NCBI GenBank assembly: GCA_900472785.1
Contig: UCJH01000009.1
Location: 91,350 to 155,349 of the forward strand
DNA length: 64,000 bases
Origin: Hyphomicrobiales bacterium
GTDB lineage: Bacteria; Pseudomonadota; Alphaproteobacteria; Rhizobiales; Rhizobiaceae
Direction: 5' to 3'
A model generated the notes under the pieces. It worked only from the letters and a program-made list of their open reading frames with translations, was not told where the DNA came from and made no database searches. Both the position numbers and the translations under genes were made by a program. Positions 35,460 through 45,123 of the stretch are shown here, in pieces (the first letter of the stretch is position 1; each line of letters begins with the position of its first letter).

Positions 35460-36269
35460 ATGCGTTACGCCATCTATTTCACGCCTTCCATCCACGATCC
35501 ATTGTCGATTGCGGCGGCGAGCTGGTTTGGTCGCAACGTCTACTCCGGAGAAACAGTCGAGCGCCCGTCCGGCATCGGCCTGAGTTCGCAGGAACTGGCC
35601 TTCTATACCGCGGTTCCCCGCCGCTACGGGTTTCACGCGACGATCAAGGCGCCTTTCCATCTTCATCCGGAAGCCAACGAGGCGGCTTTGCTCAAGGCTC
35701 TGATGCAGTTCGCCGGGAGTATCACGCCATTCGACATGCCACGCATGGAGATTGCGAGGCTGGGCGATTTTTATGGACTGGCGCCGGTGATCCCGAGCGA
35801 TGCAATGCAGCTTCTGGCCGCAACGGTGGTCCAGGTTTTCGACGCCTTTCGCGCGCCGCTCGGCGAGGCGGAGATCGAACGTCGGGATCCGTATGGCCTC
35901 ACCGCGCCGCAATTCGCCAATCTCCACCGCTGGGGCTATCCATACGTCATGGACGAGTACCGGTTTCATATGATGCTGACCGGTCCGCTTGCCGCAAAGA
36001 GTTCCAATCGGCTGGAAACGGCCTTGCGCCAGGTTTTCGAGCCCGTGCTCGCTGAACCGATGAAGATTGCGAGCCTTGCTCTCTTTGTCGAGCCCGAGCC
36101 GGGTGCGCCGCTGCGGGTCCATTCGCAGCATCCGCTGGGCAAGATTTCTGCTCGCCGGCCATCGCCATCCGAGGGGCGGCCGGGGCACTTGCCCGTTGCC
36201 GAGACGGGCTTTGCCTTTAGCGAGCGAACCGCAGCGCGGGCCATACGCGGCCTCGACGGCGGTTGGTAG
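35460..36269 (+). CDS. DUF1045 family protein (2H phosphoesterase-like)
   Basis: 269 residues resembling the 'putative phosphonate metabolism protein' family. Two histidine motifs, FHATIKAPF (about residue 60) and FHMMLTGPL (about 168), are placed as in 2H phosphoesterases; the second is slightly divergent from H-x-T. No phn gene is nearby; instead it precedes the purine-degradation operon by 145 bp. Function in this context is unknown. Confidence 0.85.
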   Translation: MRYAIYFTPSIHDPLSIAAASWFGRNVYSGETVERPSGIGLSSQELAFYTAVPRRYGFHATIKAPFHLHPEANEAALLKALMQFAGSITPFDMPRMEIARLGDFYGLAPVIPSDAMQLLAATVVQVFDAFRAPLGEAEIERRDPYGLTAPQFANLHRWGYPYVMDEYRFHMMLTGPLAAKSSNRLETALRQVFEPVLAEPMKIASLALFVEPEPGAPLRVHSQHPLGKISARRPSPSEGRPGHLPVAETGFAFSERTAARAIRGLDGGW

Positions 36270-36414
36270 CGGACCGCCTGCCGGCCTTCGCCTAGACCGC
36301 AACGTCTGGAGAAGACTTGCGAAATCCTCTTTGAAACTATCTGTCCCTTCGAATTTGATCTCGACTTTCCGGTCTCGGGTGTTACCGTTCCGGCATATTT
36401 CGAAGGATGATTTG

Positions 36415-37344
36415 ATGAAAGACAGTTCCTACCCGCGCGATCTCGTCGGCTACGGCCGCAACGTTCCGCAGGTGCGCTGGCCGGGCGATGCGCGGATCGC
36501 GGTTCAGTTCGTTCTGAACTACGAGGAGGGTGGCGAAAGCTCGATCCTCGATGGCGACAAGGCTTCCGAGTCGCTGCTGTCGGAGATCGTCGGGGCGCAG
36601 CCCTGGCCCGGTCAGCGAAATCTCAACATGGAATCGATCTACGAATATGGTTCGCGCGCCGGCTTCTGGCGGCTCTGGCGGATGCTGACCAGCCGCAAGA
36701 TCGACGTCACCGTCTATGGCGTGACGCTGGCCATGGCGCGCAATCCGGAAGCCGTCGCGGCCATGAAGGAGGCCGGCTGGGAAATCGCCAGCCACGGCTA
36801 TCGCTGGCTGGAATACAAGGATTTTCCGGAAGAGGAAGAGCGCAGGCATATCCTCGAGGCGGTGCGTCTGCACAAGGAATTGACCGGCTCCCATCCGCTC
36901 GGCCTGTATCAGGGAAAGCCATCCGGCAACACGCTGAGGCTGGTGCTGGAAGAGGGTGGCTTCGTCTATTCCTCCGACAGCTATGCCGATGACTTGCCCT
37001 ACTGGGTTCCCGGGTTGACGAAAGACCAGCCGCATCTGATCATTCCCTACACCCTCGATGCCAACGACATGCGTTTTGCCACGCCGCAGGGGTTCAATTC
37101 CGGTGACCAGTTCTTCACCTATCTGAAGGATACGTTCGATGTACTCTATGCGGAGGGCAAGGAAGGTTTCCCGAAGATGATGAATATTGGGCTGCATTGC
37201 CGGCTGGTCGGTCGCCCGGGGCGCGCCGCAGCGCTAGCCCGGTTCATCGACTATGTTCTCGATCACGAGAAGGTCTGGGTGCCGAAGCGGATCGATATCG
37301 CCCGGCACTGGTACGCGCATCACAAACCGGAGGGCGGACCGTGA
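36415..37344 (+). CDS. puuE: Allantoinase PuuE
   Basis: 309 residues from ATG 36415 (AAGGA 8 nt upstream), of polysaccharide-deacetylase fold rather than amidohydrolase fold. 'YPRDLVGYGRNVPQVRWPGDARIAVQFVLNYEEGGE' is characteristic of PuuE, with ASHGYRWLEY in the core. It opens the allantoin ring to allantoate. It is the first gene of puuE-uraD-alc-allA-uraH, with 1-8 nt overlaps or 3-nt gaps throughout. Confidence 0.93.
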   Translation: MKDSSYPRDLVGYGRNVPQVRWPGDARIAVQFVLNYEEGGESSILDGDKASESLLSEIVGAQPWPGQRNLNMESIYEYGSRAGFWRLWRMLTSRKIDVTVYGVTLAMARNPEAVAAMKEAGWEIASHGYRWLEYKDFPEEEERRHILEAVRLHKELTGSHPLGLYQGKPSGNTLRLVLEEGGFVYSSDSYADDLPYWVPGLTKDQPHLIIPYTLDANDMRFATPQGFNSGDQFFTYLKDTFDVLYAEGKEGFPKMMNIGLHCRLVGRPGRAAALARFIDYVLDHEKVWVPKRIDIARHWYAHHKPEGGP

Positions 37345-37847
37345 TGGGGGACCGCAGTGATTTCGTGGCGCGTTTCGGCGGCGTCTTCGAGCATTCGCCC
37401 TTTGTCGCCGAACGTGCCTTCGATGCCGCGCCCGAGATGCAATTGACGGCAGATGCAGTGCATTCCGCGATGTGCGACGCCTTCCGTGCTGCAACGGCCG
37501 AAGAGCGCCTGGGCGTGTTGCGCGCCCATCCAGATCTTGCCGGAAAGCTGGCCATCGCCGGTGGCCTGACGGACGATTCGAAGGCCGAACAGGCGTCCGC
37601 CGGCCTCGATCGCCTGAGCCCGGGCGAACATGCGCGTTTTACGGCGTTGAACACGGCCTATGTCGAAAAATTCGGCTTTCCCTTCATCATCGCCGTCAAG
37701 GGGCTGACGAAGGACGATATTCTTGCTGCTTTCGAAGACAGAATTGGCAACGGCAGCGATCAGGAATTCGCAACGGCCTGTGCGCAGGTCGAGAAGATCG
37801 CGCGTTTGCGCCTGCAATTCATGCTTCCAGGAGAAGACAATGTCTGA
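37344..37847 (+). CDS. uraD: 2-oxo-4-hydroxy-4-carboxy-5-ureidoimidazoline (OHCU) decarboxylase
   Basis: 167 residues. LRAHPDLAGKL contains the family's active-site His-Pro, and FGFPFIIAVKGLTKDDIL and 'EKIARLRL' match OHCU decarboxylases. It converts OHCU to S-allantoin, downstream of hydroxyisourate hydrolase. The start ATG 37344 shares one base with the puuE stop (TGATG); a GTG three bases earlier is possible. It overlaps alc by 8 nt. Confidence 0.92.
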   Translation: MGDRSDFVARFGGVFEHSPFVAERAFDAAPEMQLTADAVHSAMCDAFRAATAEERLGVLRAHPDLAGKLAIAGGLTDDSKAEQASAGLDRLSPGEHARFTALNTAYVEKFGFPFIIAVKGLTKDDILAAFEDRIGNGSDQEFATACAQVEKIARLRLQFMLPGEDNV

Positions 37848-38880
37848 CACCACGTCCACCGACCTGCCCGATTTCACGGTTGGCGCGGTCAATCTCGCCT
37901 CCGCCCGTCTCGGCGCGCGGGGACTTTATGCAACGGACGACTTCTTCGCGCCGCTCGACCGGATGCTGCAGGATGAGCCCGCGAAATTCCTGCCCGACGT
38001 CTACGACGACAACGGCAAATGGATGGACGGTTGGGAAAGCCGCCGCAAACGCGTGCCCGGCCATGACCACGGCGTCATCCGGCTGGCCATGCCCGGCGTG
38101 ATCCACGGCTTCGATGTCGATACCAGCCATTTCACCGGCAATTATCCGCCCTATTGCAGCATCGAGGCGGCCTTCATCGAAAGCGGCGATCCGGACGATG
38201 CCACAGCCTGGACCGAAATCATCGCCAAGTCACCACTCGGCCCCGGTATCGGCGCGGCCGCGCATCATTTCTTCCGGACATCCGGTGCCGCTGCGGAGAG
38301 AATATGGACGCATCTGCGGCTGCATATCTATCCGGATGGCGGCATCGCACGCCTGCGCGTCTACGGCACGGCACATTTCGACTGGAGCAAGGTCGGAGCC
38401 ACCGAAGTGGTCGATCTTGCCTATATCTACAACGGCGCAAAGTCGTTGGCCTGGTCCAATGCGCATTACGGCGTTCCGGACCAGATGCTCGGTCCGGGGC
38501 GGGGCATCAACATGGGTGATGGCTGGGAGACGGCCCGTCGCCGGGGACCCGGCCATGACTGGGCGATCATCCGGCTCGGCCATCCCGGCCTGATCAACCG
38601 CGTTGTCGTCGATACCGCCCATTTCAAGGGGAATTTCCCGGATACCTGCGAATTGCTGGGAGCCAACCTGCCCGGCCATTCCGATACGTTCAGCGAGGCG
38701 GAGATTGCCGATTCCGAAACCTGGAAGCCGATCCTAACGCGCCAAAAATTGCAGATGGACCACATCCACGAGTATACGGGTGATGCCCTGCAGGCGATCG
38801 GCCCGGTGACGCATGTGCGTTATGCCATGTATCCGGATGGCGGCACCAGCCGTCTGCGGCTGTTCGGCACCAAGGCCTGA
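37840..38880 (+). CDS. alc: Allantoicase
   Basis: 346 residues from ATG 37840 with AGGAGA upstream. Two tandem allantoicase repeats are visible: WMDGWESRRKR...HDHGVIRL followed by MGDGWETARRR...HDWAIIRL, each ending in a beta-rich lobe (RLRVYGTAHFDW and RLRLFGTKA). It hydrolyses allantoate to ureidoglycolate and urea. This shows that the pathway here is the urea-releasing branch rather than the ammonia-releasing allantoate amidohydrolase branch. Confidence 0.95.
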   Translation: MSDTTSTDLPDFTVGAVNLASARLGARGLYATDDFFAPLDRMLQDEPAKFLPDVYDDNGKWMDGWESRRKRVPGHDHGVIRLAMPGVIHGFDVDTSHFTGNYPPYCSIEAAFIESGDPDDATAWTEIIAKSPLGPGIGAAAHHFFRTSGAAAERIWTHLRLHIYPDGGIARLRVYGTAHFDWSKVGATEVVDLAYIYNGAKSLAWSNAHYGVPDQMLGPGRGINMGDGWETARRRGPGHDWAIIRLGHPGLINRVVVDTAHFKGNFPDTCELLGANLPGHSDTFSEAEIADSETWKPILTRQKLQMDHIHEYTGDALQAIGPVTHVRYAMYPDGGTSRLRLFGTKA

Positions 38881-38883
38881 TGG

Positions 38884-39393
38884 ATGCGCGCTCTGCCGAT
38901 CCGCTCGCTGACTGCCGAAGCGTTTCGCCCGTTTGGAGACGTCATCGAGGCGGACCCGGCGCGGATGCGACTGATCAATGGCGGCACGACGGAACGTTTC
39001 CATGCACTGGCAACCGTCGATGTGGCGGGCGAAGGCGCGCGGCCGATTCTCAACATTTTCCGGGGGCAGCCGCGCCGCTTTCCCTATGCCATCGACATGA
39101 TGGAACGACATCCGCTCGGCAGCCAGAGTTTTACGCCGCTTTCGGGGCGTCCGTGGCTCGTCGTGGTTGCGCCCGATGCCGGTGGGCGCCCCGGCCGGCC
39201 TTTGGCATTCCTGGCAGGGCCGCGGCAGGGCATAAATTATCACCGCAATGTCTGGCATCATCCGCTCATGACGCTCGATGGCGTCAGCGATTTCCTGATT
39301 GCCGACCGGGAAGGCCCCGGCAATAATCTGGAAGAATTCTTCTACGACGAGGCTTTCCTCATCGAAGAACCGGTAAGGGATACGGATCTATGA
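38884..39393 (+). CDS. allA: Ureidoglycolate lyase
   Basis: 169 residues of the AllA cupin-like family: [16 protein letters not shown] at the start, [12 protein letters not shown] and the metal-binding [14 protein letters not shown] near the end. It splits ureidoglycolate into glyoxylate and urea, completing allantoin degradation. It begins 3 nt after the alc stop and overlaps uraH by 4 nt. Confidence 0.93.
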   Translation: MRALPIRSLTAEAFRPFGDVIEADPARMRLINGGTTERFHALATVDVAGEGARPILNIFRGQPRRFPYAIDMMERHPLGSQSFTPLSGRPWLVVVAPDAGGRPGRPLAFLAGPRQGINYHRNVWHHPLMTLDGVSDFLIADREGPGNNLEEFFYDEAFLIEEPVRDTDL

Positions 39394-39746
39394 GTGGACG
39401 CCTGACGACGCATGTTCTCGATACGGCACTCGGCAAGCCGGCGCGGGGCCTGGCCATCGACCTTTTCCGGATCGAGGGGGAAACCAGAACGCTGATCCGC
39501 TCGGTCGTCACCAACGCAGACGGCCGCGTCGATGGGCCGATGCTTGAGGGCATTGCCTTCGAAGTTGGAACTTACGAACTGCTGTTCCATGCGTGCGACT
39601 ATCTGCGCGCCACCGGCGTCAAGCTGCCGGAACCCGCCTTCCTCGATGTGATCCCGCTACGCTTCGGCATCGCCGATGCCGGCAGCCACTATCACGTGCC
39701 GCTCCTGCTTTCGCCATTCAGTTACTCGACTTATAGGGGGAGTTGA
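39390..39746 (+). CDS. uraH: 5-hydroxyisourate hydrolase (transthyretin-like)
   Basis: 118 residues. The N-terminal [16 protein letters not shown] (with the active-site His), an internal Arg-rich strand and the C-terminal tetrapeptide YRGS are the diagnostic features of hydroxyisourate hydrolases. It acts between urate hydroxylase and UraD. It is the last gene of the operon; a hairpin follows 25 bp later. Confidence 0.95.
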   Translation: MSGRLTTHVLDTALGKPARGLAIDLFRIEGETRTLIRSVVTNADGRVDGPMLEGIAFEVGTYELLFHACDYLRATGVKLPEPAFLDVIPLRFGIADAGSHYHVPLLLSPFSYSTYRGS

Positions 39747-39770
39747 GGTCGGTTATCCTCGATAGAGCAT

Positions 39771-39800
39771 CACACTTATACGATATTTCGTACAAGTGTG
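39771..39800 (+). terminator. Hairpin after uraH
   Basis: CACACTT (39771-39777) pairs with AAGTGTG (39794-39800), with an inner ACGA/TCGT pairing and a short TTTG tail. Probable terminator of the puuE-uraH operon, of moderate strength. Confidence 0.6.
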
Positions 39801-39861
39801 TTTGTCCGGGAGCGTGTGATGCGCACAATTAAGTTTTCGAAAGCAAGAGACGATGCTCTGG

Positions 39862-40998
39862 TCAATCCGAAATCACATCCCTGCTGACGTCGCGAATGTC
39901 GCGTTTGCCGCAGAGCGCCATGGTGATGTCGAGTTCCTTGCGGATGATTTCCAGCGCCAGCGTAACGCCTTGCCCGCCCATCGCGCCGAGGCCGTAGAGG
40001 AAAGGGCGGCCGATATAGGTGCCCTTGGCGCCGAGCGCGATCGCCTTCAGCACGTCCTGGCCGGAGCGAATGCCGCCGTCGAGATGGACTTCGATCTTGT
40101 CCCCCACCGCATCGACGATTCGTGGCAGCATGCCGATCGAGGACCGCGCGCCGTCGAGCTGGCGGCCGCCATGGTTGGAGACGATGATGGCATCGGCGCC
40201 TGTCCGGGCCGCCATCTGCGCGTCCTCGACGTCGAGAATGCCCTTGAGAATCAGAGGGCCACCCCACATCTCCTTGATCTCGGCGACATTTTCCCAGGAC
40301 AGTTGCGGATCGAACTGCTCGGCAGTCCAGGAAGAGAGCGAGGAAAGGTCGGAGACGTTCTTGGCGTGACCGACGATGTTGCCGAAGCTGCGGCGCTGGG
40401 TTTTCAGCATCCGCATGCACCAGAGGGGCCGCGTCGCCATCTGCCAGATGTGCTTCGGGGTGAATTTTGGCGGTGCCGAGAGGCCGTTGCGCAGATCCTT
40501 GTGACGCTGGCCAAGAATCTGCAGATCGAGCGTCAGCACCAGCGCCGAGCATTTTGCCGCTTTGGCACGATCGATCAGGTTTTTGACGAAGTCCCGGTCG
40601 CGCATGACATAAAGCTGAAACCAGAACGGCTTCTTTGTGACCGAGGCGACATCCTCGATCGAGCAGATGCTCATGGTCGACAGCGTGAAGGGGACGCCGA
40701 ACGCTTCCGCCGCCTGCGCCGCCAGCATCTCGCCATCGGCATGTTGCATGCCGGTCAGGCCCGTCGGCGAAAGCGCCACCGGCATGGAAACCGGCTGTCC
40801 GATCATCGTGCTTGCCAGCGACCGGTTTGTCATGTCGACGAGGACCCGCTGTCGCAGCTTGATGTCGTGGAAATCGGCTTCGTTTGCCCGATAGGTGCCC
40901 TCGGTCCAGGCGCCGCTGTCGGCATAGTCGAAGAACATTTTCGGCACGCGCCGTTTGGCCAGCGCTTTGAGTTCGCGAATGTCGAGGGGCTTGGACAT
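39862..40998 (-). CDS. lldD: FMN-dependent alpha-hydroxy acid dehydrogenase (LldD-like)
   Basis: 378 residues from ATG 40998. It is a TIM-barrel flavoenzyme with 'SPTGLTGMQHADGEMLAAQAAE', the catalytic His in IIVSNHGGRQLDGA and the FMN phosphate loop VHLDGGIRSGQDVLKA. It is closest in layout to L-lactate dehydrogenase (quinone/cytochrome), oxidising L-lactate to pyruvate at the membrane. It lies between the two purine gene blocks without an obvious link; another 2-hydroxy acid is possible. Confidence 0.88.
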   Translation of the reverse strand: MSKPLDIRELKALAKRRVPKMFFDYADSGAWTEGTYRANEADFHDIKLRQRVLVDMTNRSLASTMIGQPVSMPVALSPTGLTGMQHADGEMLAAQAAEAFGVPFTLSTMSICSIEDVASVTKKPFWFQLYVMRDRDFVKNLIDRAKAAKCSALVLTLDLQILGQRHKDLRNGLSAPPKFTPKHIWQMATRPLWCMRMLKTQRRSFGNIVGHAKNVSDLSSLSSWTAEQFDPQLSWENVAEIKEMWGGPLILKGILDVEDAQMAARTGADAIIVSNHGGRQLDGARSSIGMLPRIVDAVGDKIEVHLDGGIRSGQDVLKAIALGAKGTYIGRPFLYGLGAMGGQGVTLALEIIRKELDITMALCGKRDIRDVSRDVISD

Positions 40999-41061
40999 GA
41001 CCGGGTTCCATTGACGTGAGAAACCGCCATACCACGTCCGGGGAAGGCTTGTTAAGAGCAC

Positions 41062-41100
41062 ACACCGCAAGAGGTAAAATAAATTTACCTCTTGCGGTGT
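41062..41100 (-). terminator. Long perfect hairpin after DUF992 gene
   Basis: Two 17-nt arms, 41062-41078 and 41084-41100, are perfectly complementary around a 5-nt loop (left arm begins ACACCGCAAGAGG). It lies 30 bp after the DUF992 stop and 64 bp upstream of lldD on the same strand, so it separates the two units. T-runs are short on both sides. Confidence 0.75.
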
Positions 41101-41129
41101 TTCGATTAATCGCTGTTAGCGATAAGGGT

Positions 41130-41663
41130 TCAGTTGACAGCGTTGAGCGTCACGGACGTCCCGGTTGCGGCAATGTTCAGTCCCAACTGGCCGGTCACGC
41201 TGACCGTCTGCAACTGGATGGAACCGGATGTGCCGCCGACAAGAATGTTTGCGCCGATGCCGGCGCCAACGGTCGCTTCGGCGCTGGCACCTTGATAGAT
41301 GCCGCTCAATGAGCCGCGATGGTAGCCGGCTGTCGGTGCAAACACCGCCCAGACCAAGCGGCCGCGTGTCGTGAAGCCGAGGTCCACGCCCATCTTGCGG
41401 ATGGCGCCGGTGTAATGATCCGTGCGCTTCGCCCCCACGGTCGACTGGAAGACGCAATCGGCTTCCTTGGCGGAGCCGAGCACATAGCCTACGCCGCCGC
41501 CGATGCTGCAATCGAGATAACCGATCTTGACGCCGTTGCTGTCGTCAGCCTCTTCATAGGGAGCCGGGGCTTGTTCATACACAGGGTCGGCGGCGTGCGC
41601 GGCGATCGCGGTTGAAAAGATTGGTGCCGTTGCAAGAAGCGCTGTGGCGAGAATTTTGTTCAT
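41130..41663 (-). CDS. DUF992 secreted protein
   Basis: 177 residues with a signal peptide (MNKILATALLATAPIFSTAIAAHA) and a glycine-rich beta-structured body: GYLDCSIGGGVGYVLGS, DCVFQ, HYTGAIRKMGVDLGFT and GAGIGANILVGG. It matches the alphaproteobacterial DUF992 family, exported proteins of unknown role. The two cysteines could form a disulphide in the periplasm. Monocistronic with its own terminator. Confidence 0.87.
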   Translation of the reverse strand: MNKILATALLATAPIFSTAIAAHAADPVYEQAPAPYEEADDSNGVKIGYLDCSIGGGVGYVLGSAKEADCVFQSTVGAKRTDHYTGAIRKMGVDLGFTTRGRLVWAVFAPTAGYHRGSLSGIYQGASAEATVGAGIGANILVGGTSGSIQLQTVSVTGQLGLNIAATGTSVTLNAVN

Positions 41664-41865
41664 GGATTTTCTCCTGCTTGAATCGCTGCCGGCCGGGCTT
41701 GGTTCGTGGGGCCTCTTGGATTCCGACGAGCGTTAACGCCCGTACAGCTAGAATGATCCATTCGGACATTTCGGAGGCAGGATTTTGCATTCCCGTCAGG
41801 TGTGACAGGAGGGAGACACCATTGCCGCAGGCTTTTGCCACCACGCCCCGTGTCTCCGGGTCACT

Positions 41866-43173
41866 TCAAAGACCGGTCTTGACCGCCTTGCCGGCGACGT
41901 AGGTTTCCGTGATCGCCCGGTCGTCGCCCATGGTCTGGAGCAGGAAGAGTTCGTCGGCGAGCGAATTGACGACTTCGGCCTTCAGCGCCATCGCCGGGGT
42001 TGCAGCCATGTCGAGCACGACGAAATCGGCGTCGGTGCCGGGCTCCAAGGTTCCGATCCGGTCGGCCAGCGACAGGGCCTCGGCGTTGCCGCGGGTCATC
42101 AGGTGGTAGCTCTCGAACGGATTGAGCCTTTCGCCCTGCAATTGCTGGATCTTGTAGGCCTCGTCCAGCGTGCGCAGCATCGAATAGCTTGACCCCCCGC
42201 CGATATCGGTCGCCACGGAAACGCGGACCGGCTTGGCGCGACGACCAAGCTTTTTGAGCGGAAACAGGCCGGAGCCAAGAAAGAGGTTGGAGGTCGGGCA
42301 ATGCACCGCAACCGAACCGGTATCGCTCATCACATCCATTTCCCGTTCCGACAGGTGGATGCAATGGCCGAGCAATGTCTTTGGACCGAGCATGCCGTAG
42401 CGGGCGTAGACGTCTGTATAGTCCTGCGCTTCCGGGTAGAGCGAACAGGTGAAATCGATCTCGTCGCGGTTTTCCGACAGATGCGTCTGCACATGCAGAT
42501 CGGGGAATTCCTGGATCAGCGTCTGCGTTGCCCGCATCTGTTCCGGCGTCGAGGTGATCGCAAAGCGCGGCGTGATAGCGACGTGGTTTCGGCCTTTGCC
42601 GTGCCATTCTTCGATCACTGCGCGGGTCTCGTCATAGCCCATTTCCGGCGTATCGAGCAGGCCCTGCGGCGCGTTGCGGTCCATCATCACCTTGCCGGCG
42701 ATCATGCGCATGTCGCGCCGCAGGGCCTCCGCGAAGAAGGCGTCGACGGACGACTTGTGGACGGAGCAATAGGCCACGGCCGTGGTCGTGCCGTGCCGGA
42801 TCATCTCGTCGAAGAAATGCGTGGCGATGCGTTGCGCATGGGCGCTTTCGACGAAGCGGCATTCCTCCGGAAAGGTATAGGTGTTCAGCCATTCCAGCAG
42901 GTTGGCGGCATAGGAGCCGATGACCTGCATCTGTGGAAAATGCAGATGGGTGTCGATGAAACCCGGCAGGATCAGGTGCGGCCGATGATCGATCTCCGCA
43001 ATGCCCTCGGGCGCCTGCGCCTTGACGGTTTCATAGGCGCCGCTCGCAAGGATGAGGCCCTCGGCAATAAGCAGGGCGCCATCGCTTTCATAGGCATAGG
43101 CAGCGTGATCGTCGAGGCTTTCCGGTTTGCGCAGGAAGCTCAGGGTCCGCCCGCGGATGAGCATTGTCGTCAT
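41866..43173 (-). CDS. guaD: Guanine deaminase
   Basis: 435 residues of the amidohydrolase family. PGFIDTHLHFPQMQVIGSYA is diagnostic for guanine deaminase, followed by THLSENRDEI and LGHCIHLSEREM (metal-binding His) and ATDIGGGSSYSML (metal-binding Asp). It converts guanine to xanthine, feeding XdhAB. The start ATG 43173 overlaps the puuD stop by 4 nt (ATGA), so it is translationally coupled to urate hydroxylase; AGGAG precedes it. Confidence 0.95.
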   Translation of the reverse strand: MTTMLIRGRTLSFLRKPESLDDHAAYAYESDGALLIAEGLILASGAYETVKAQAPEGIAEIDHRPHLILPGFIDTHLHFPQMQVIGSYAANLLEWLNTYTFPEECRFVESAHAQRIATHFFDEMIRHGTTTAVAYCSVHKSSVDAFFAEALRRDMRMIAGKVMMDRNAPQGLLDTPEMGYDETRAVIEEWHGKGRNHVAITPRFAITSTPEQMRATQTLIQEFPDLHVQTHLSENRDEIDFTCSLYPEAQDYTDVYARYGMLGPKTLLGHCIHLSEREMDVMSDTGSVAVHCPTSNLFLGSGLFPLKKLGRRAKPVRVSVATDIGGGSSYSMLRTLDEAYKIQQLQGERLNPFESYHLMTRGNAEALSLADRIGTLEPGTDADFVVLDMAATPAMALKAEVVNSLADELFLLQTMGDDRAITETYVAGKAVKTGL

Positions 43174-44408
43174 CGGCTCCTGCTTTCCGCAGCCGCACCT
43201 TCGAACCACGCCGCCAGCAACTGGCGTTCCTCCGTCGTCATCTCGGTGATATTGCCCGGCGGCATGGCATGGCTGCGTCCGGCCTGAATATAGATTTCGC
43301 GGGCATGCCCGGCGATCTCGGCGTCGTTTTCCAGCAATACCCCCTTCGGCGGGCGATTGATGCCCTCATAGACCGGTTCTGCCGAGTGGCACATGGAACA
43401 GCGCGTCGAAATCATGTCCTTCACCGCCGGAAAATGGGCGTTGGCCGCAAAACGCTCGAAGGCGGGAGCGACCTCGGCCGCCTCGCTGTCCGTCAGCACC
43501 TTGGGAACCGTCGAGAGCCACATGATCAGGATGAAGAGGATCAGCGTCACGATCCAGGTCCAGGTCGGCTGGCCCTTGCGTGCATGCGTCGTGTTGAACC
43601 AGTGGCGGATGGTGACACCCATCAGGAAAACGAGCGCCGCGATCACCCAGTTGAACGCCGTGGCGAAAGCCAGCGGATAGTGGTTCGACAGCATGAAGAA
43701 GATGACGGGCAGCGTCAGGTAGTTGTTGTGCAGCGAGCGCTGCTTGGCGATCACGCCATATCTCGGATCGGGCGTGCGCCCGGCAATCAGGTCGGCGACG
43801 ACGATGCGCTGGTTCGGCATGATGATGAAGAAGACGTTGGCCGACATGATTGTCGCGGTGAAGGCGCCGAGATGCAGGAAGGCGGCACGCCCGGTGAAGA
43901 CCTGCGTATAGCCCCAGGCCATGACCACCAGCGCGACATAGAGAATGCCCATCAGCGTCCAGGTGTTCCTGCCGAGCGGCGACTTGCAGAGCAGGTCGTA
44001 GAAGATCCAGCCGATGCCGAGCGATGCCAGCGAGATCAGGATGGCGGTCGTCGAGGAAATATCCAGCACATGGCGATCGACGAGGAAGAGATCGGCACCG
44101 CCATAATAGACCAGACAGAGCAGGGCGAAGCCGGACAGCCAGGTCGTATAGGCTTCCCATTTGAACCAGGTCAGGTGTTCCGGCATCATCGCCGGGGCCA
44201 CCAGGTATTTCTGGATATGGTAGAAGCCGCCGCCATGCACCTGCCATTCCTCGCCATAGGCGCCAACCGGCAGATGCGCGCGCTTCACCAGCCCGAGATC
44301 GAGCGCGATGAAATAGAACGACGATCCGATCCAGGCGATGGCGGTAATGACATGCAGCCAGCGGACGGCAAAAGCGAGCCATTCCCAGGCGATCGCGAAT
44401 TCATACAT
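43170..44408 (-). CDS. puuD: Membrane urate hydroxylase PuuD with cytochrome c domain
   Basis: 412 residues. About eight transmembrane segments form the DUF989-type N-terminal domain (AVRWLHVITAIAWIGSSFYFI...). A C-terminal c-type cytochrome domain has CSMCH at 337-341 and a likely axial Met in HAMPPGN. PuuD oxidises urate to 5-hydroxyisourate and passes electrons to the respiratory chain, replacing soluble peroxide-forming uricase. It is the first gene of puuD-guaD. Confidence 0.95.
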   Translation of the reverse strand: MYEFAIAWEWLAFAVRWLHVITAIAWIGSSFYFIALDLGLVKRAHLPVGAYGEEWQVHGGGFYHIQKYLVAPAMMPEHLTWFKWEAYTTWLSGFALLCLVYYGGADLFLVDRHVLDISSTTAILISLASLGIGWIFYDLLCKSPLGRNTWTLMGILYVALVVMAWGYTQVFTGRAAFLHLGAFTATIMSANVFFIIMPNQRIVVADLIAGRTPDPRYGVIAKQRSLHNNYLTLPVIFFMLSNHYPLAFATAFNWVIAALVFLMGVTIRHWFNTTHARKGQPTWTWIVTLILFILIMWLSTVPKVLTDSEAAEVAPAFERFAANAHFPAVKDMISTRCSMCHSAEPVYEGINRPPKGVLLENDAEIAGHAREIYIQAGRSHAMPPGNITEMTTEERQLLAAWFEGAAAESRSR

Positions 44409-44487
44409 TCAGTGTCCCCATTCTTGCCTCCCGCTTCGTCACTGTGCGAAAAAACGACGGCAGGGGAAAGAGGCAAATGCGATGTCT

Positions 44488-45021
44488 CTATCGCCCTGCG
44501 AGAATTGCGATCATTTCTTTTGTCTTCAAGCCTTGGCGTGCCTTCTCGAAGCTGGAATATGACAGGCGCCCGCTGGCGAGCGCGGCGGTCAGGCGCTGAC
44601 AAGCGACTTCAAGTGCCTTTGCGGACGACGTGTGGGTGTAGACTGCCATTTCGGCGACAGCGTCCGGTGCCGCCAGTTCCTTGCGGCAAAGCTGCAAAAA
44701 TTTCTCCCGCAGCTTGGCATCCTTTTTCAATTCGCTCTGCATCGCCTTGTAGTCTTTGGCATCTGTCTTTTTCGTTTTTTCAGGCGGCGAGATCGTCAGG
44801 GTATAGCTGAGATAGGGTTGGGGATCGGGAACAAGTTTGCTGAACTGGCGTCGCGCTTCGTTGGCAATGGCGCGATCACGCACCACATCGCCCGATGAAG
44901 CGCCGAGCTTGACGTCAGCGAGCTTGGCATAGGCGTCCGTCTCCAAATGCACGACAGTCGTCCCTGTGCAGGAGGCGAGCGCAAAGGTCAGGAATAGGCA
45001 GGTGATAATCATTTTCAACAT
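44488..45021 (-). CDS. Putative lipoprotein of unknown function
   Basis: 177 residues from ATG 45021 (AAGGAG upstream). The N-terminus MLKMIITCLFLTFALASCTG has a lipobox LASC, so it is probably lipid-modified and membrane-anchored. The remainder is helical and charged (PEKTKKTDAKDYKAMQSELKK). No domain recognised. It lies between the LysR gene and puuD on the same strand, probably as its own unit. Confidence 0.8.
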   Translation of the reverse strand: MLKMIITCLFLTFALASCTGTTVVHLETDAYAKLADVKLGASSGDVVRDRAIANEARRQFSKLVPDPQPYLSYTLTISPPEKTKKTDAKDYKAMQSELKKDAKLREKFLQLCRKELAAPDAVAEMAVYTHTSSAKALEVACQRLTAALASGRLSYSSFEKARQGLKTKEMIAILAGR

Positions 45022-45123
45022 GAATGGCTCCTTGATCATCTGCGTTTATGACCACGGCAATCCAAATTGAAAGTACGCTCTATGCGTGTCCTGAACTTTT
45101 CCAGTGGAATCTTTGCAAGATGA

